Positions 51,981-60,837 of a stretch of DNA of 64,000 nucleotides are shown here, in pieces. The stretch's first letter is position 1. Each line of letters begins with the position of its first letter. Source of the DNA: JAVJSU01 sp040219275. Lineage in GTDB: Bacteria; Chloroflexota; Anaerolineae; Aggregatilineales; Phototrophicaceae. The translations under genes were made by a program, and so were the position numbers. Location: NCBI GenBank assembly GCA_040219275.1, contig JAVJSU010000048.1, positions 1 through 64,000 of the forward strand. Reading direction: 5' to 3'. The notes beneath the pieces were generated by a model that saw only the letters and a list, made by a program, of their open reading frames with translations, had not been told where the DNA came from and did not search any database.

Positions 51981-54668
51981 TTAATCATCCTCGTCGGTTG
52001 CGCCGCCGGATTGCTGGATTAATTTGGCGACTAAGCCCGTCCAACCCGTTTGATGGCTCGCGCCGAGTCCCGCGCCGTCGTCGCCGTTGAAGTATTCGTA
52101 GAAGAGGATGTGCTCGCGCCAATGCGGGTCGTTGTGGAAGGTGGCGTTACCCCCATAGACCGGACGCGCCCCCGTTTCTTCCAGCGGAATGAAGATGCTG
52201 ATGAGTCGCCGTGAAATTTCCGCCGCCACTTCGTCTAAGGTCAGCATGTTATCCGAGCCAGTGGGGAAGGCGACTTTGAGGTCGTCGCCGTAATAATGAT
52301 GGAACTTTTGCAGGGCTTCGATAATCAGAAAATTGATCGGAAACCAGATCGGTCCGCGCCAGTTGGAATTGCCGCCAAACATGCCGTTGTCGCTTTCCGC
52401 GGGCAGATAGCGCACCGTATGAGTCTGCCCATTGACGCGCAATTCGTAGGGCTGGTTGAGGTGGATTTTCGACAGTGACCGGATGCCATAGGGCGATAAG
52501 AACTCGTCCTCGTCGAGCATATAGCCGAGCACACGCACCAATTTCTCTTTGCTGAGGTTGGTCATCAGACGGTGTTTGCCCGCGCCGGGAACATCAATGC
52601 TGGCAACGTTATCGCCAAAATGGGGGCTATGATTGAGGAACCAGTGGGCGCGACGGTCAAATTCTGGCAATTGTTCCATCAACTCCGGTTCGAGTGTCTC
52701 CACCGCTAACAGGGGCAGTAAGCCGACCATCGAGCGCACCTTTAACGGCATGACCTGATGATCCGGCAGATGGAGCACATCATAGAAGAAGCCATCTTCT
52801 TCATCCCAGAGCGCGATGCCCTTGTCGCTCATGGCATAGCTGATGCGTAAAAAGTGCTCAAAAAATTTGGTGGCGGAATCCTGATAGACCGGATTTTCTC
52901 GCGCCAATTCCAGCGCAATCCGTAGCATCTCAAGGCAATAAAACGCCATCCATGCCGTGCCGTCGGATTGGTCGATATGCCCGCCAGTGGGCAATTCCCG
53001 ACTGCGATCAAACACGCTAACGTTATCCATGCCGAGGAATCCGCCCTGAAACACGTTGTTGCCATCGGCATCCTTACGATTCACCCACCATGTAAAATTC
53101 AACAGGAGCTTGTGGAAGATGCCTTCCAGAAATTCACGGTCTGCCTTGCCTGTTTGTCGCTCTTCGATTTTATAGACGCGCCACGCCGCCCACGCATGTA
53201 CCGGCGGGTTGACATCGCTAAAATTCCACTCGTAGGCGGGGATTTGTCCGTTAGGGTGCATGTACCATTCGCGGGTAATCAGGGTCAGTTGGCGTTTGGC
53301 AAAATCAGGGTCGATGAGCACCAGCGCGATACAATGAAAGGCTAAATCCCACGTCGCATACCACGGATATTCCCATTTATCCGGCATAGAAATCACATCG
53401 AAGTTATTCAGGTGCGCCCATTCCGCATTGCGTCCCCGTTTACGCATATCGGACGGCGGGATTGTGCCGGGGTCGCCCTCCAACCATTGCGGGACATCAT
53501 AATAATAGAGTTGCTTGCTCCACAGCATCCCCGCGAATGCCTGCCGTTGAATGGCTTTTTCTGCGGGTGATAACGCGGGATTTTGGAGCGTGTCATAAAA
53601 TGCGTCCGCTTCGCTGATGCGCGTGCTGAAAATGTCGTCAAAGTCACTAAAGGGCGCGTCCTGATCTGCCGGACACAGGCGCAGACGATAGGTGATGGTT
53701 TCGCCTGCCGGAATTTCCGCATGAAAATAAGCGGCGGCTTTGGTGCCCGTCTGCGCGGGGTTGATCGCCGATTTTTCTTGCTGGATCACATAACGATGGA
53801 AGGCATCCTTCACATAAGGGTTTTCGTTCTTTTGTTGATAGAGCCACGCCACGTTGGTTTCGTTATCCGTAAAGAGCATCTCCGGCGCGTCGCTATCGCT
53901 ACTTTCCACATGCCAATATTTGATGCCCATCGCCGGATGCAAAACTTCGGCGACTTTATGCGTGGGGGTGTCTTTATAGCTGGCGACGATGGGCTTGCCG
54001 TTTACATCGTGCATCGGTCCATGCGGATAGCCCCAACTCCACGTATTGCGAAACCACAGCGTCGGCAATACATGGCATTCCGCGGCTTCATCGCCACGAT
54101 TGGTCACGCTGATTCGCATCAGGATGTCGTCTTCTGCACCTTTGGCGTATTCGACTTCCACATCGAAATAGCGATTGTCGTCAAAGATGCCCGTATCCAT
54201 CAATTCGTACTCAAAATCGTTATAGCCACGCTGATAATTCTCATTTACCAGTTGCTGATAGGGGAAGGGCGCTTGCGGATATTTATAGAGCATCTTCATG
54301 TAGCTGTGGGTGGGGGTGTTATCCAGATAAAAATAATACTCTTTTACGTCCTCGCCATGATTGCCCTGCGGTCCGGTTAAGCCGAATAAGCGTTCCTTCA
54401 GGAGCGAATCTTTGCCGTTCCACAACGCCAGCGCAAGGCACACATATTGATTGCGGTCACTGATGCCACACAAGCCGTCTTCATTCCAGCGATAGGCACG
54501 GCTAGAGGCGTGGCTATGCGGGAAGTAATGCCACGCATCACCGGAGGGGCTGTAATCTTCTCGCACCGTTCCCCACGCACGTTCGCTGAGGTAAGGTCCC
54601 CATTCTCTCCAATTCGCTTTGACTAAACGATGATCTTCGAGGCGTTGCTGTTCGGCGGTCAGCGTCAT
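51981..54668 (-). CDS. GH63-like glucosidase (MGH1-type)
   Basis: An 895 aa enzyme, probably cytoplasmic since no signal peptide is present. The first 350 residues form a beta domain (ERAWGTVREDYSPSGDAWHY, LFGLTGPQGNHGEDVKEYYF, TLWFRNTWSWG). The catalytic (alpha/alpha)6 barrel covers about 360-890 (YPWYATWDLAFHCIALVLID, GQIPAYEWNFSDVNPPVHAW, QSDGTAWMAFYCLEML, GGNSNWRGPIWFPINFLIIE). Acidic residues in the WDLAFH, YEWNFSD and WRGPIW motifs correspond to GH63/GH15-like active sites. It likely releases glucose from alpha-glucosides or glucosyl-glycerate type solutes. ATG 54668 is chosen, with AGGGG upstream. It is monocistronic. Confidence 0.88.
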   Translation of the reverse strand: MTLTAEQQRLEDHRLVKANWREWGPYLSERAWGTVREDYSPSGDAWHYFPHSHASSRAYRWNEDGLCGISDRNQYVCLALALWNGKDSLLKERLFGLTGPQGNHGEDVKEYYFYLDNTPTHSYMKMLYKYPQAPFPYQQLVNENYQRGYNDFEYELMDTGIFDDNRYFDVEVEYAKGAEDDILMRISVTNRGDEAAECHVLPTLWFRNTWSWGYPHGPMHDVNGKPIVASYKDTPTHKVAEVLHPAMGIKYWHVESSDSDAPEMLFTDNETNVAWLYQQKNENPYVKDAFHRYVIQQEKSAINPAQTGTKAAAYFHAEIPAGETITYRLRLCPADQDAPFSDFDDIFSTRISEADAFYDTLQNPALSPAEKAIQRQAFAGMLWSKQLYYYDVPQWLEGDPGTIPPSDMRKRGRNAEWAHLNNFDVISMPDKWEYPWYATWDLAFHCIALVLIDPDFAKRQLTLITREWYMHPNGQIPAYEWNFSDVNPPVHAWAAWRVYKIEERQTGKADREFLEGIFHKLLLNFTWWVNRKDADGNNVFQGGFLGMDNVSVFDRSRELPTGGHIDQSDGTAWMAFYCLEMLRIALELARENPVYQDSATKFFEHFLRISYAMSDKGIALWDEEDGFFYDVLHLPDHQVMPLKVRSMVGLLPLLAVETLEPELMEQLPEFDRRAHWFLNHSPHFGDNVASIDVPGAGKHRLMTNLSKEKLVRVLGYMLDEDEFLSPYGIRSLSKIHLNQPYELRVNGQTHTVRYLPAESDNGMFGGNSNWRGPIWFPINFLIIEALQKFHHYYGDDLKVAFPTGSDNMLTLDEVAAEISRRLISIFIPLEETGARPVYGGNATFHNDPHWREHILFYEYFNGDDGAGLGASHQTGWTGLVAKLIQQSGGATDEDD

Positions 54669-54882
54669 GAAATTTTCCCCTAAGCGACACAACTAAGTGC
54701 TTGCTATTGTTGACCAGAACGGCAGGAGACGCAAATTCGCAGAATAACTTGCATAACGCGTACTCACTTTGACTCAAACCTGCATTTTATATCTGCGCCG
54801 TAACGGGTATATTTAGAGAAGCATCTTTATAGGCGACAATTGACTTGTTCGCACAAACCCAAACTATTAGGAGAACAGCGCG

Positions 54883-55800
54883 ATGACCAACCTTTTAACG
54901 GCAATCAATACCCTGCGCCAACGTATGGTGCGCCGTTTTCTCTTGCGCCATTCATTTGATTTCTGGCAATCACTTGGTATTCATATTCTGCCCGTACATT
55001 ATTATTCACAGGTGCCGGATACACGCGTTCTAAAAGCGAACTACCCAACCAAAAGCCCGCTCGATGGCATTGACATGAACTATACCGGACAAAAGACTCT
55101 GCTAGAGGAAGTCTTCCCGACCTTTCAACCGGAATATGATAATTTCACGATGCTAGACTCTCCGTCGGCTAAACAGATTCTTGAGGCGGATACTTTCGTT
55201 TTGCCGAACCCTACCTTCACTGGTATCGACCCTTATGTGTATTATTGTATGATCCGTCACTTTAAGCCGGAACACATTCTTGAGGTAGGGTCTGGTAATT
55301 CCACTCGCCTGGCACGTATGGCAGTAACTAAAAATGAACAGGGAAAAATCACCTGCATCGAACCGTATCCGTCTAAACTTTTAAAGCGTGTTCGCGGGAT
55401 TGAGATTATCGACCAACGCGTCGAAGAAGTGGATTTTGACATCTTCAAACAACTTAAAGCCAATGATATTCTCTTTATTGATAGTTCACATACGGTACGC
55501 ATGGGTGGGGATGTGACGCATCTTTTCTTAGACGTATTGCCGAAGTTACAATCGGGTGTCATCGTCCATGTGCATGATATTTTCCTGCCTGACCCGTATC
55601 CAGAGAGCTGGTATTTAAAGGATCACCGCTTCTTCATGGAACAATATTTATTACAGGCATATTTAATTGGAAATACCCATGTAGAAGTCTTGTTTGCTAA
55701 TCATTTTATGGCAGATAGTGACGAAGATGCACTCAAAACCGTTTTCCCTAAGGCACTGTTTTATCGCACTTCGGGCAGTTTCTGGTTACGGATTCTTTAA
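54883..55800 (+). CDS. Class I SAM-dependent methyltransferase (Methyltransf_24-like)
   Basis: A 305 aa protein. An N-terminal extension of about 115 residues (HILPVHYYSQVPDTRVLKAN) leads into the methyltransferase core at about 120-260. Motif I is HILEVGSGNSTRLAR, motif II ends in TCIEPYP, then NDILFIDSSHTVRMGGDV and GVIVHVHDIFLPDPYPESW. This pattern is typical of cephalosporin hydroxylase-like or polysaccharide-linked methyltransferases, often in surface glycan clusters. None is evident here. AGGAG precedes the ATG. Base composition is AT-richer than neighbours. Confidence 0.87.
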   Translation: MTNLLTAINTLRQRMVRRFLLRHSFDFWQSLGIHILPVHYYSQVPDTRVLKANYPTKSPLDGIDMNYTGQKTLLEEVFPTFQPEYDNFTMLDSPSAKQILEADTFVLPNPTFTGIDPYVYYCMIRHFKPEHILEVGSGNSTRLARMAVTKNEQGKITCIEPYPSKLLKRVRGIEIIDQRVEEVDFDIFKQLKANDILFIDSSHTVRMGGDVTHLFLDVLPKLQSGVIVHVHDIFLPDPYPESWYLKDHRFFMEQYLLQAYLIGNTHVEVLFANHFMADSDEDALKTVFPKALFYRTSGSFWLRIL

Positions 55801-55920
55801 TCCCGCACACTCATCCATTACACATACACGTTACATTTCTCGTTAAGCTGTGGTTTGGTTCGATTTAAGCTCAGGGGTTTAAGATAGGGTCAAATTAAAG
55901 TAAGTGTAAGGAGTCGTGTA

Positions 55921-56298
55921 ATGAACGTTAAAGCACAGAATTACCTGACCAATATTCGTGAAGATATGACCGTTGTTGATAAAAATAACGATAAAATTGG
56001 TAAAGTGGAAACTGTCTATTTTGGGGACGAAGACCCGACAAAACCGGGTGCAGAAACCAGTACACGCAATGCGGACACGATGAAAGAGGGAACATGGGTG
56101 ACGGAAATTGCCGAAGCGCTTTATGGTAATGACCGAATGCCAGAGGAGCTACGCGCTCGCTTCGCCCGTTATGGCTACATCAAGATTGATCGTGGGCTGT
56201 TCTCAGGTGATCGCTACGCCGTGCTTGATTCTGTTACTGCGGTGAGCGATGACACGGTGCATCTGGACATTGATAAAGACGAATTACTTTCCAGCTAA
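55921..56298 (+). CDS. PRC-barrel-like/DUF2171 protein
   Basis: A 125 aa soluble protein. IREDMTVVDKNNDKIGKVETVYFG at the start and DRYAVLDSVTAVSDDTVHLDI at the end are the two beta halves of a DUF2171/PRC-barrel fold. The insert between them (about residues 35-90) is unusual in length and rich in charged residues. These proteins are often stress-induced and of unknown function. AAGGAG sits eight bases before the ATG. Confidence 0.75.
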   Translation: MNVKAQNYLTNIREDMTVVDKNNDKIGKVETVYFGDEDPTKPGAETSTRNADTMKEGTWVTEIAEALYGNDRMPEELRARFARYGYIKIDRGLFSGDRYAVLDSVTAVSDDTVHLDIDKDELLSS

Positions 56299-56344
56299 CG
56301 CTTAACAGCGCGTAAGCACCAGTTCCACTAATTTAATACCCATT

Positions 56345-56376
56345 AAAGCCCGATGCGGAAATCGTATCGGGCTTTA
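56345..56376 (+). terminator. Rho-independent terminator
   Basis: AAAGCCCGAT/ATCGGGCTTT stem with an 11 nt loop. It is 45 bp past the DUF2171 stop. Confidence 0.75.
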
Positions 56377-56420
56377 CTTGTGTCGTCGGGCAACCTTGCG
56401 CGACAGGCATGAGCATTGCG

Positions 56421-56450
56421 GTTGGCGTTCGTAAACGTATGAACGCCAAC
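56421..56450. terminator. Perfect hairpin between convergent genes
   Basis: GTTGGCGTTC, 10 nt loop, GAACGCCAAC. The GGCGTTCGTAAACG portion also occurs in the hairpin at 39147. No T run on either side, so it may be a REP-like palindrome rather than a terminator. Confidence 0.5.
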
Positions 56451-56472
56451 CAACTTGCAGGCTTTGATTTAT

Positions 56473-57573
56473 TTATCCACCGAGCGCGGTCACGATTTGC
56501 GTGGCGTTGTAGCGCATGTAGTCGACATATGTGCTCGCCGGACCGTCCTCCGCGCTCAAAGCCTCGCTATACAGCGTGATAATCGCCACATCACGCCCTG
56601 CCTCGCTGGCAACCGTTTCCGCGAGGTCACTATTTGCGGAAACTTCCGCGAAGATGGCGCTTACATTCTCGTCAGCAATCACCTCAACCAGCGCGATGAT
56701 GTCCTGCGGGTTGACATCTGCCAGCGTGGACGCGGACGGAATGACCGTGCCGACCACCTCAAAGCCATATTCAGCGGCGAAATAGCCCAGAAATTCATGA
56801 TTCGTCACCAGCACACGGTTGACTTCCGGCAGAGTGTCCACCATCTCCACAATGTCGTCATTGAGCGCGTTGAGTTGCAGGATATATTGATCGGCATTGT
56901 CCTGATACACGCCTGCATTGTCAGGATCAACCGCTGTGAACGCGGCTTGAATGTTTTCTACCCATGTAATGACATTCGGCACGGACATCCAGAAATGCGG
57001 ATCGCACACGCCATGATCGTGGGCTTCTTCGCCCTCATGTTCCGCATCTTCCTCGTCCGTATGGGCTTCGTCACCGTCGTGGTCTTCATGATCAATATCG
57101 CATTCCGCAGAATCACCCAGCACGCCGACATAGTCAACCGCTTCGTGCTCATGGGCTTCTTCGTCGTGATCGTCGTGATCGGCTTCTTCGTCATGATTTT
57201 CGTCCTCATTGTGTCCGCCAATTGCCAGCACATCAACGCCGACGGAGACCACAATCGGCGGGATAGTCGCGTTATCCAGTACAATATCCAGCAAACTTTC
57301 TTCCAGCGTCGCGCCATTGACCAGCACCACATCGGCTTGCGTGATGCTGACGACTTGCTGTGGCGAGAGGCTATACGAATGGGCATCGGCTTCCGGCGGG
57401 ATGAGCGACGTGACCTCCACCAGATCACCACCCACATTGCGGGCAACATCCGCGATGATCGAAGTTGTCGCCACCACCTGCAACGGCGAATCCTCCTGCG
57501 CGGAGACGATGGTAAATCCGTTCATTAGGGCGAAAACAATCAGCACAAGTCCAGCCACACGGTTGAATTTCAT
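56473..57573 (-). CDS. Metal ABC transporter substrate-binding protein (ZnuA-like)
   Basis: A 366 aa exported protein. The signal peptide ends at IVSAQED. The cluster A-I fold has VVATTSIIADVARNVGG, a first metal His in PEADAHSYSLSP, then a very His/Asp/Glu-rich loop (about residues 120-190; EDENHDEEADHDDHDEE), typical of ZnuA. A second ligand lies in GVCDPHFWMSVPNVI, then VTNHEFLGYFAAEYG and the last Asp/Glu region. It delivers zinc (or manganese) to an ABC permease, but znuB/znuC are not adjacent, which is unusual. ATG 57573 is used, with GGAG seven bases upstream. A 51 bp palindrome lies just upstream. Confidence 0.93.
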   Translation of the reverse strand: MKFNRVAGLVLIVFALMNGFTIVSAQEDSPLQVVATTSIIADVARNVGGDLVEVTSLIPPEADAHSYSLSPQQVVSITQADVVLVNGATLEESLLDIVLDNATIPPIVVSVGVDVLAIGGHNEDENHDEEADHDDHDEEAHEHEAVDYVGVLGDSAECDIDHEDHDGDEAHTDEEDAEHEGEEAHDHGVCDPHFWMSVPNVITWVENIQAAFTAVDPDNAGVYQDNADQYILQLNALNDDIVEMVDTLPEVNRVLVTNHEFLGYFAAEYGFEVVGTVIPSASTLADVNPQDIIALVEVIADENVSAIFAEVSANSDLAETVASEAGRDVAIITLYSEALSAEDGPASTYVDYMRYNATQIVTALGG

Positions 57574-57591
57574 AATCACACTCCAGATTTT

Positions 57592-57642
57592 AAATGAGAC
57601 TTTGTATCAATTAGATTTTATAGATGATACCACGTCTCATTT
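57592..57642. promoter_or_regulatory. 51 bp palindrome, candidate metalloregulator operator
   Basis: Symmetrical about 57617: AAATGAGAC (57592-57600) with GTCTCATTT (57634-57642), and GTATCA (57604-57609) with TGATAC (57625-57630). It lies 19-69 bp upstream of the metal-binding protein start, with an AT-rich centre, so it is placed to be a Zur/Fur-type operator. Its words are not the classical enteric consensus. Confidence 0.55.
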
Positions 57643-57676
57643 GAGGTGCAAGAGTGGAAATGATTTTTTTTGAGGA

Positions 57677-58957
57677 TTAAATTTCGCTGATCCGTCGCTG
57701 AAAAAAAGTACGTTCGACGGCGTTTTCGGAGAGGTTAAGCGCCGTGGTATAGGCTTCGCGGGCTTCGTCGAGGTTACCGAGTCGGCGCAGAAGATCAGCG
57801 CGCGCGGCATGATAAGGCACATATTCGCCGAGTGTGTCGCGCAGACGTTCCAGAAAGTCGAGTCCGGTTTGCGGGGTGGTCGCCATCGCAATCGCCACGT
57901 TGAGATTGAGCTTGACCACCGGCGACGGGTGCAGACGATAAAGCGAATCGTAGAGCATGGCAATTTGCGCCCAATCGGTTTCGTCATAATTGGGCGCGTG
58001 GGCGTGGATGGCGCTGATCGCCGCTTGAATTTGATACATGCCCGGTTGCCGCAGGAGCAAGGCGCGGTCTAATAACGCCGTCCCTTCGCTGATTTTCGCC
58101 GTGTCCCAGAGCGTGCGGTCTTGATCTTCCAGCAACACCATATCCCCACGCGGATCAATGCGCGTATTTCTTCGCGAATCGTGCAGGAGCATCATCGCCA
58201 GCAAGCCCAACGCCTCCGCAGACGGGTCAAGTTGGGGATGGTCGTCGAGGAGCATCGTCAAGACTCGCGCCAGATGAATCGCTTCTTCGCATAAATCCGT
58301 GCGGATGAGCGCCTCGCCAGAAGTGCTCCGGTAGCCTTCGTTGAAGATCAAATAAATCACCGCCAGCACCGCATCCAGACGTTCCGGCAACAGGTCAGGC
58401 GGAGGCACACGATAGGGGATGTTCGCCGTTTTGATTTTACGTTTGACGCGCACCAGCCGTTGCGCCATCGTCGCCACAGGGACTAAAAATGCGCTGGCGA
58501 TTTCCTGCGTGGTCAACCCGCCGAGCGAGCGCAAGGTCAGCGCGATCTGTGCATCCTGCGCCAGCGATGGATGACAACAGGTGAAAATCAGCTTGAGGCG
58601 CTCATCGGGGATGGTCGCCATATCAAGTTCGGCGGAGTCGTTTTGTTGGGCATCAAGTTCCGTCAGCGTGTGCAGGGTGGCTAATTTACGCTGAAAATTG
58701 GCATCACGGCGTAGACGGTCAAGTGCTTTGCGCCGTGCCGTGACGGTGATCCAGCCGCCGGGGTTGGGCGGGATGCCGTGCGTTTGCCAGTGTTCCAGCG
58801 CGACGATAAACGCTTCCTGCATCGCATCTTCGGCGAGGTCAAAATCCCCCAGCGCGCCGATCAGCGAAGCCATCACCCGCCCGGAATTTTCCGTAAACGT
58901 ACGGGCGATGACGCTTTGAATATCTTGTGGCGGTTGGTATGGCTCGTGCTCAGGCAT
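57677..58957 (-). CDS. ECF RNA polymerase sigma factor, ECF42-like
   Basis: A 426 aa protein, much longer than ordinary ECF sigma factors. Region 2 is at about 20-85 (IGALGDFDLAEDAMQEAFIVALEHW). Region 4 is at about 125-185 (LRSLGGLTTQEIASAFLVPVATMAQRLVRVK). A DUF6596/TPR-like C-terminal extension covers about 190-420 (YLIFNEGYRSTSGEALIRTDL, GLLAMMLLHDSRRNTR, LRRLGNLDEAREAYTTALNL). This layout is that of ECF42. Members are known to be encoded with DGPF (YCII-type) proteins, and that partner is directly upstream, overlapping by 8 bp. No anti-sigma factor is visible. The C-terminal extension is thought to control activity. Confidence 0.93.
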   Translation of the reverse strand: MPEHEPYQPPQDIQSVIARTFTENSGRVMASLIGALGDFDLAEDAMQEAFIVALEHWQTHGIPPNPGGWITVTARRKALDRLRRDANFQRKLATLHTLTELDAQQNDSAELDMATIPDERLKLIFTCCHPSLAQDAQIALTLRSLGGLTTQEIASAFLVPVATMAQRLVRVKRKIKTANIPYRVPPPDLLPERLDAVLAVIYLIFNEGYRSTSGEALIRTDLCEEAIHLARVLTMLLDDHPQLDPSAEALGLLAMMLLHDSRRNTRIDPRGDMVLLEDQDRTLWDTAKISEGTALLDRALLLRQPGMYQIQAAISAIHAHAPNYDETDWAQIAMLYDSLYRLHPSPVVKLNLNVAIAMATTPQTGLDFLERLRDTLGEYVPYHAARADLLRRLGNLDEAREAYTTALNLSENAVERTFFQRRISEI

Positions 58958-59330
58958 TGTCCTTCTCAGCTTGAATTCTTGCGTGCAATGCGTCTACCAG
59001 TGGATCAAGCGCGCCTTTTTCCACGCACCACGTTATCACTTCCATTCTGATTCGCCCCGCCTGCGCCGCCGGGTCAGCATCGACGAGTGCCTGCGCTTCT
59101 TCAACAGAATTTGCCTTGAGAATCGAGATTCCACGTAGATTGTCGGGCGCATCAATAAACGGTCCGGCGGCGATCAAATTGCCCTGCCGTGCCAGATTGC
59201 CGAGATGCGTGAGGTGTCCGCGTTGTAAATCCATCAATTGCTCTTGGGTGAAATCGCCAGCATTATCCCCTGCGCGGAGCATCACGAGATAATATTTTTC
59301 GAGTTCCGGTGGCGTAAATTCCTGTGACAT
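58950..59330 (-). CDS. YCII-related DGPF-type protein
   Basis: A 126 aa small protein with the YCII/DGPF fold: YYLVMLRAGDNAGDFTQEQL, LARQGNLIAAGPFIDAPDNL, GISILKANSVEEAQALVDAD, MEVITWCVEKG. The motif AAGPFID is its version of the DGPF core. It is the usual companion of ECF42 sigma factors and overlaps the sigma gene by 8 bp. A catalytic role is suspected (muconolactone isomerase-like fold) but unproven. It is first gene of the unit, with its promoter in the 193 bp gap to 59524. Confidence 0.9.
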   Translation of the reverse strand: MSQEFTPPELEKYYLVMLRAGDNAGDFTQEQLMDLQRGHLTHLGNLARQGNLIAAGPFIDAPDNLRGISILKANSVEEAQALVDADPAAQAGRIRMEVITWCVEKGALDPLVDALHARIQAEKDNA

Positions 59331-59486
59331 CTATCAACTCTCCGTTTCTTATGCGGATAACTGCTATTTACCCGATTTAGAATTTAAGTTGCATAAATAG
59401 GATAATGCGCGTAATTTGAGCGTGTTTTGCCAGCACAGACAATCATTCAAAGAAATTTAAATGTGAGAATACGAGGGATAAATCCG

Positions 59487-59516
59487 AACGTCGGCGCAAT
59501 GTGTCAACGTTCGGAG
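59487..59516 (-). terminator. Hairpin after unknown paralogue operon
   Basis: CCGAACGT/ACGTTCGG with a 14 nt loop, just past the stop of the 437 aa gene. The T tract is weak. Confidence 0.55.
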
Positions 59517-59523
59517 GCAGAGT

Positions 59524-60837
59524 TTATCCTAAACGGCGTGGACGCTCCACCCGTTGTAATTTGAGGGTTTGTGTTTGTTTTTCGACCAGTTCATCCAGCA
59601 TATCAAAGACGACATCCGTTGCCCCGCCGATCAACCGTGAGCGTGCTTGATAGGCTTCGATGAGTTCGTCGATGATGTCCCACGGGCTTTCCATCATGGA
59701 GGATTTTACCCAGCGTGCCGCCACCAGACCGCACAACACCAGCGGCAAATAGACATACGATAAATCCGCCTCACCATGACCGGAAAACCACGTCATCACA
59801 CGGTTGGCATAATTGATCTGTTCATCACGCGTGCCGAGGTTCTCCCGCACACGACTTTGCAAAATCTTGAACGCCAGCAGAATCGATTCATACATGACCG
59901 ACTCAAACACATGCTGGCTAATCAGCACATTGCGGTCAATTTCCAGCAATTTCGGATCATGCGCCAATACCTGACACAAGGCGCGATACCAGCGCGTGTT
60001 CTCCACGATCAAATCTGGCTCACGGTGGACGGCATCATCTACCGTGTAGGTCATAATCTTGGCAATCGCACGAACTTCACCGGGCATCAACGGCATATCA
60101 CGGGAGGCGAATTTATTTTCCACCGCGTCCATAAAATGCGGGAAGGCACTTCCATACGCGGCGGTTTTCGCCAGTTCAAGCGCTTCTTTTTCATATTCTT
60201 TTGCCGCTTGAATCTCCTGCTTAAGTGCAGATTGTGTCCATAGAGATTCCAGCGATGCTTTGTACACTTCGCCTGTATTCGGGAAGACCTTCGGCGCAAG
60301 GTCAAAATAGGTCGTTAGAATATCCGTAGAGTCGTTCCATTTATGTTCGCCATATTTCACATCGCGCAGAACCTGCAACTTATACGGCGAAATACTCAAC
60401 ACAGAAGGCGGCGCACCCCCCCCCGGCGGACGTACCGCGCGAGCCTTGTCTTTGTCTTTTACACGATAGCGAATCGCCACCCGCACCGGAAAATCCTTAC
60501 CGGATTGCGTCGGCGGACGCGCAACCAGTGGCATCCTCAATACGCTGACTTCACCGGGTTCGAGATTGACATTCACCTGCGCTTTTGCAGTCTCGATCAC
60601 GGCGATATTGCCCTTGCGGTCTGTGGTGGGCAGACGAATCGCCACTTTCGCCTGCACCGGTTGATCGACCATATTTTGCATCACCAGCACGACCTCAAAG
60701 GGTTGGTTAATATAGGCAGAACTCGGAAACATGCCGAGTGCGACCTCCATATCTTCCATATTGATGCGCCGTCCACCGGTAATTGCGCCGATGACATCCG
60801 GGTAAAGCGGTTTAAAGGGCGTTTTATCGCGTATCAT
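59524..60837 (-). CDS. Unknown protein, paralogue B of overlapping pair
   Basis: A 437 aa cytoplasmic protein not recognised. The N-terminal beta region (about 30-140) resembles an Ig-like or arrestin-type fold (YPDVIGAITGGRRIN, QPFEVVLVMQNMVDQPVQAK, VNLEPGEVSVLRMPLV). The rest is helical (about 170-420). Its paralogue directly upstream shares YPDVxGxxTGxxRxN, PFEVxxxxQN and a late YAxxV motif followed by YLPL/YMPL. The start overlaps the stop of the upstream gene by 4 bp (ATGA-type), so the two are translationally coupled and probably act together as a complex. No signal peptide. Confidence 0.7.
   Translation of the reverse strand: MIRDKTPFKPLYPDVIGAITGGRRINMEDMEVALGMFPSSAYINQPFEVVLVMQNMVDQPVQAKVAIRLPTTDRKGNIAVIETAKAQVNVNLEPGEVSVLRMPLVARPPTQSGKDFPVRVAIRYRVKDKDKARAVRPPGGGAPPSVLSISPYKLQVLRDVKYGEHKWNDSTDILTTYFDLAPKVFPNTGEVYKASLESLWTQSALKQEIQAAKEYEKEALELAKTAAYGSAFPHFMDAVENKFASRDMPLMPGEVRAIAKIMTYTVDDAVHREPDLIVENTRWYRALCQVLAHDPKLLEIDRNVLISQHVFESVMYESILLAFKILQSRVRENLGTRDEQINYANRVMTWFSGHGEADLSYVYLPLVLCGLVAARWVKSSMMESPWDIIDELIEAYQARSRLIGGATDVVFDMLDELVEKQTQTLKLQRVERPRRLG

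Noticed and set aside
53583..54380. Plus-strand ORF of 265 codons inside the glucosidase gene
   Set aside because: Antisense frame with no recognisable motif. The glucosidase reads through with conserved motifs.
56455..57528. Plus-strand ORF of 357 codons opposite the metal-binding protein
   Set aside because: It is the antisense of the His/Asp-rich loop, which yields long open frames. The minus-strand protein has clear family motifs.
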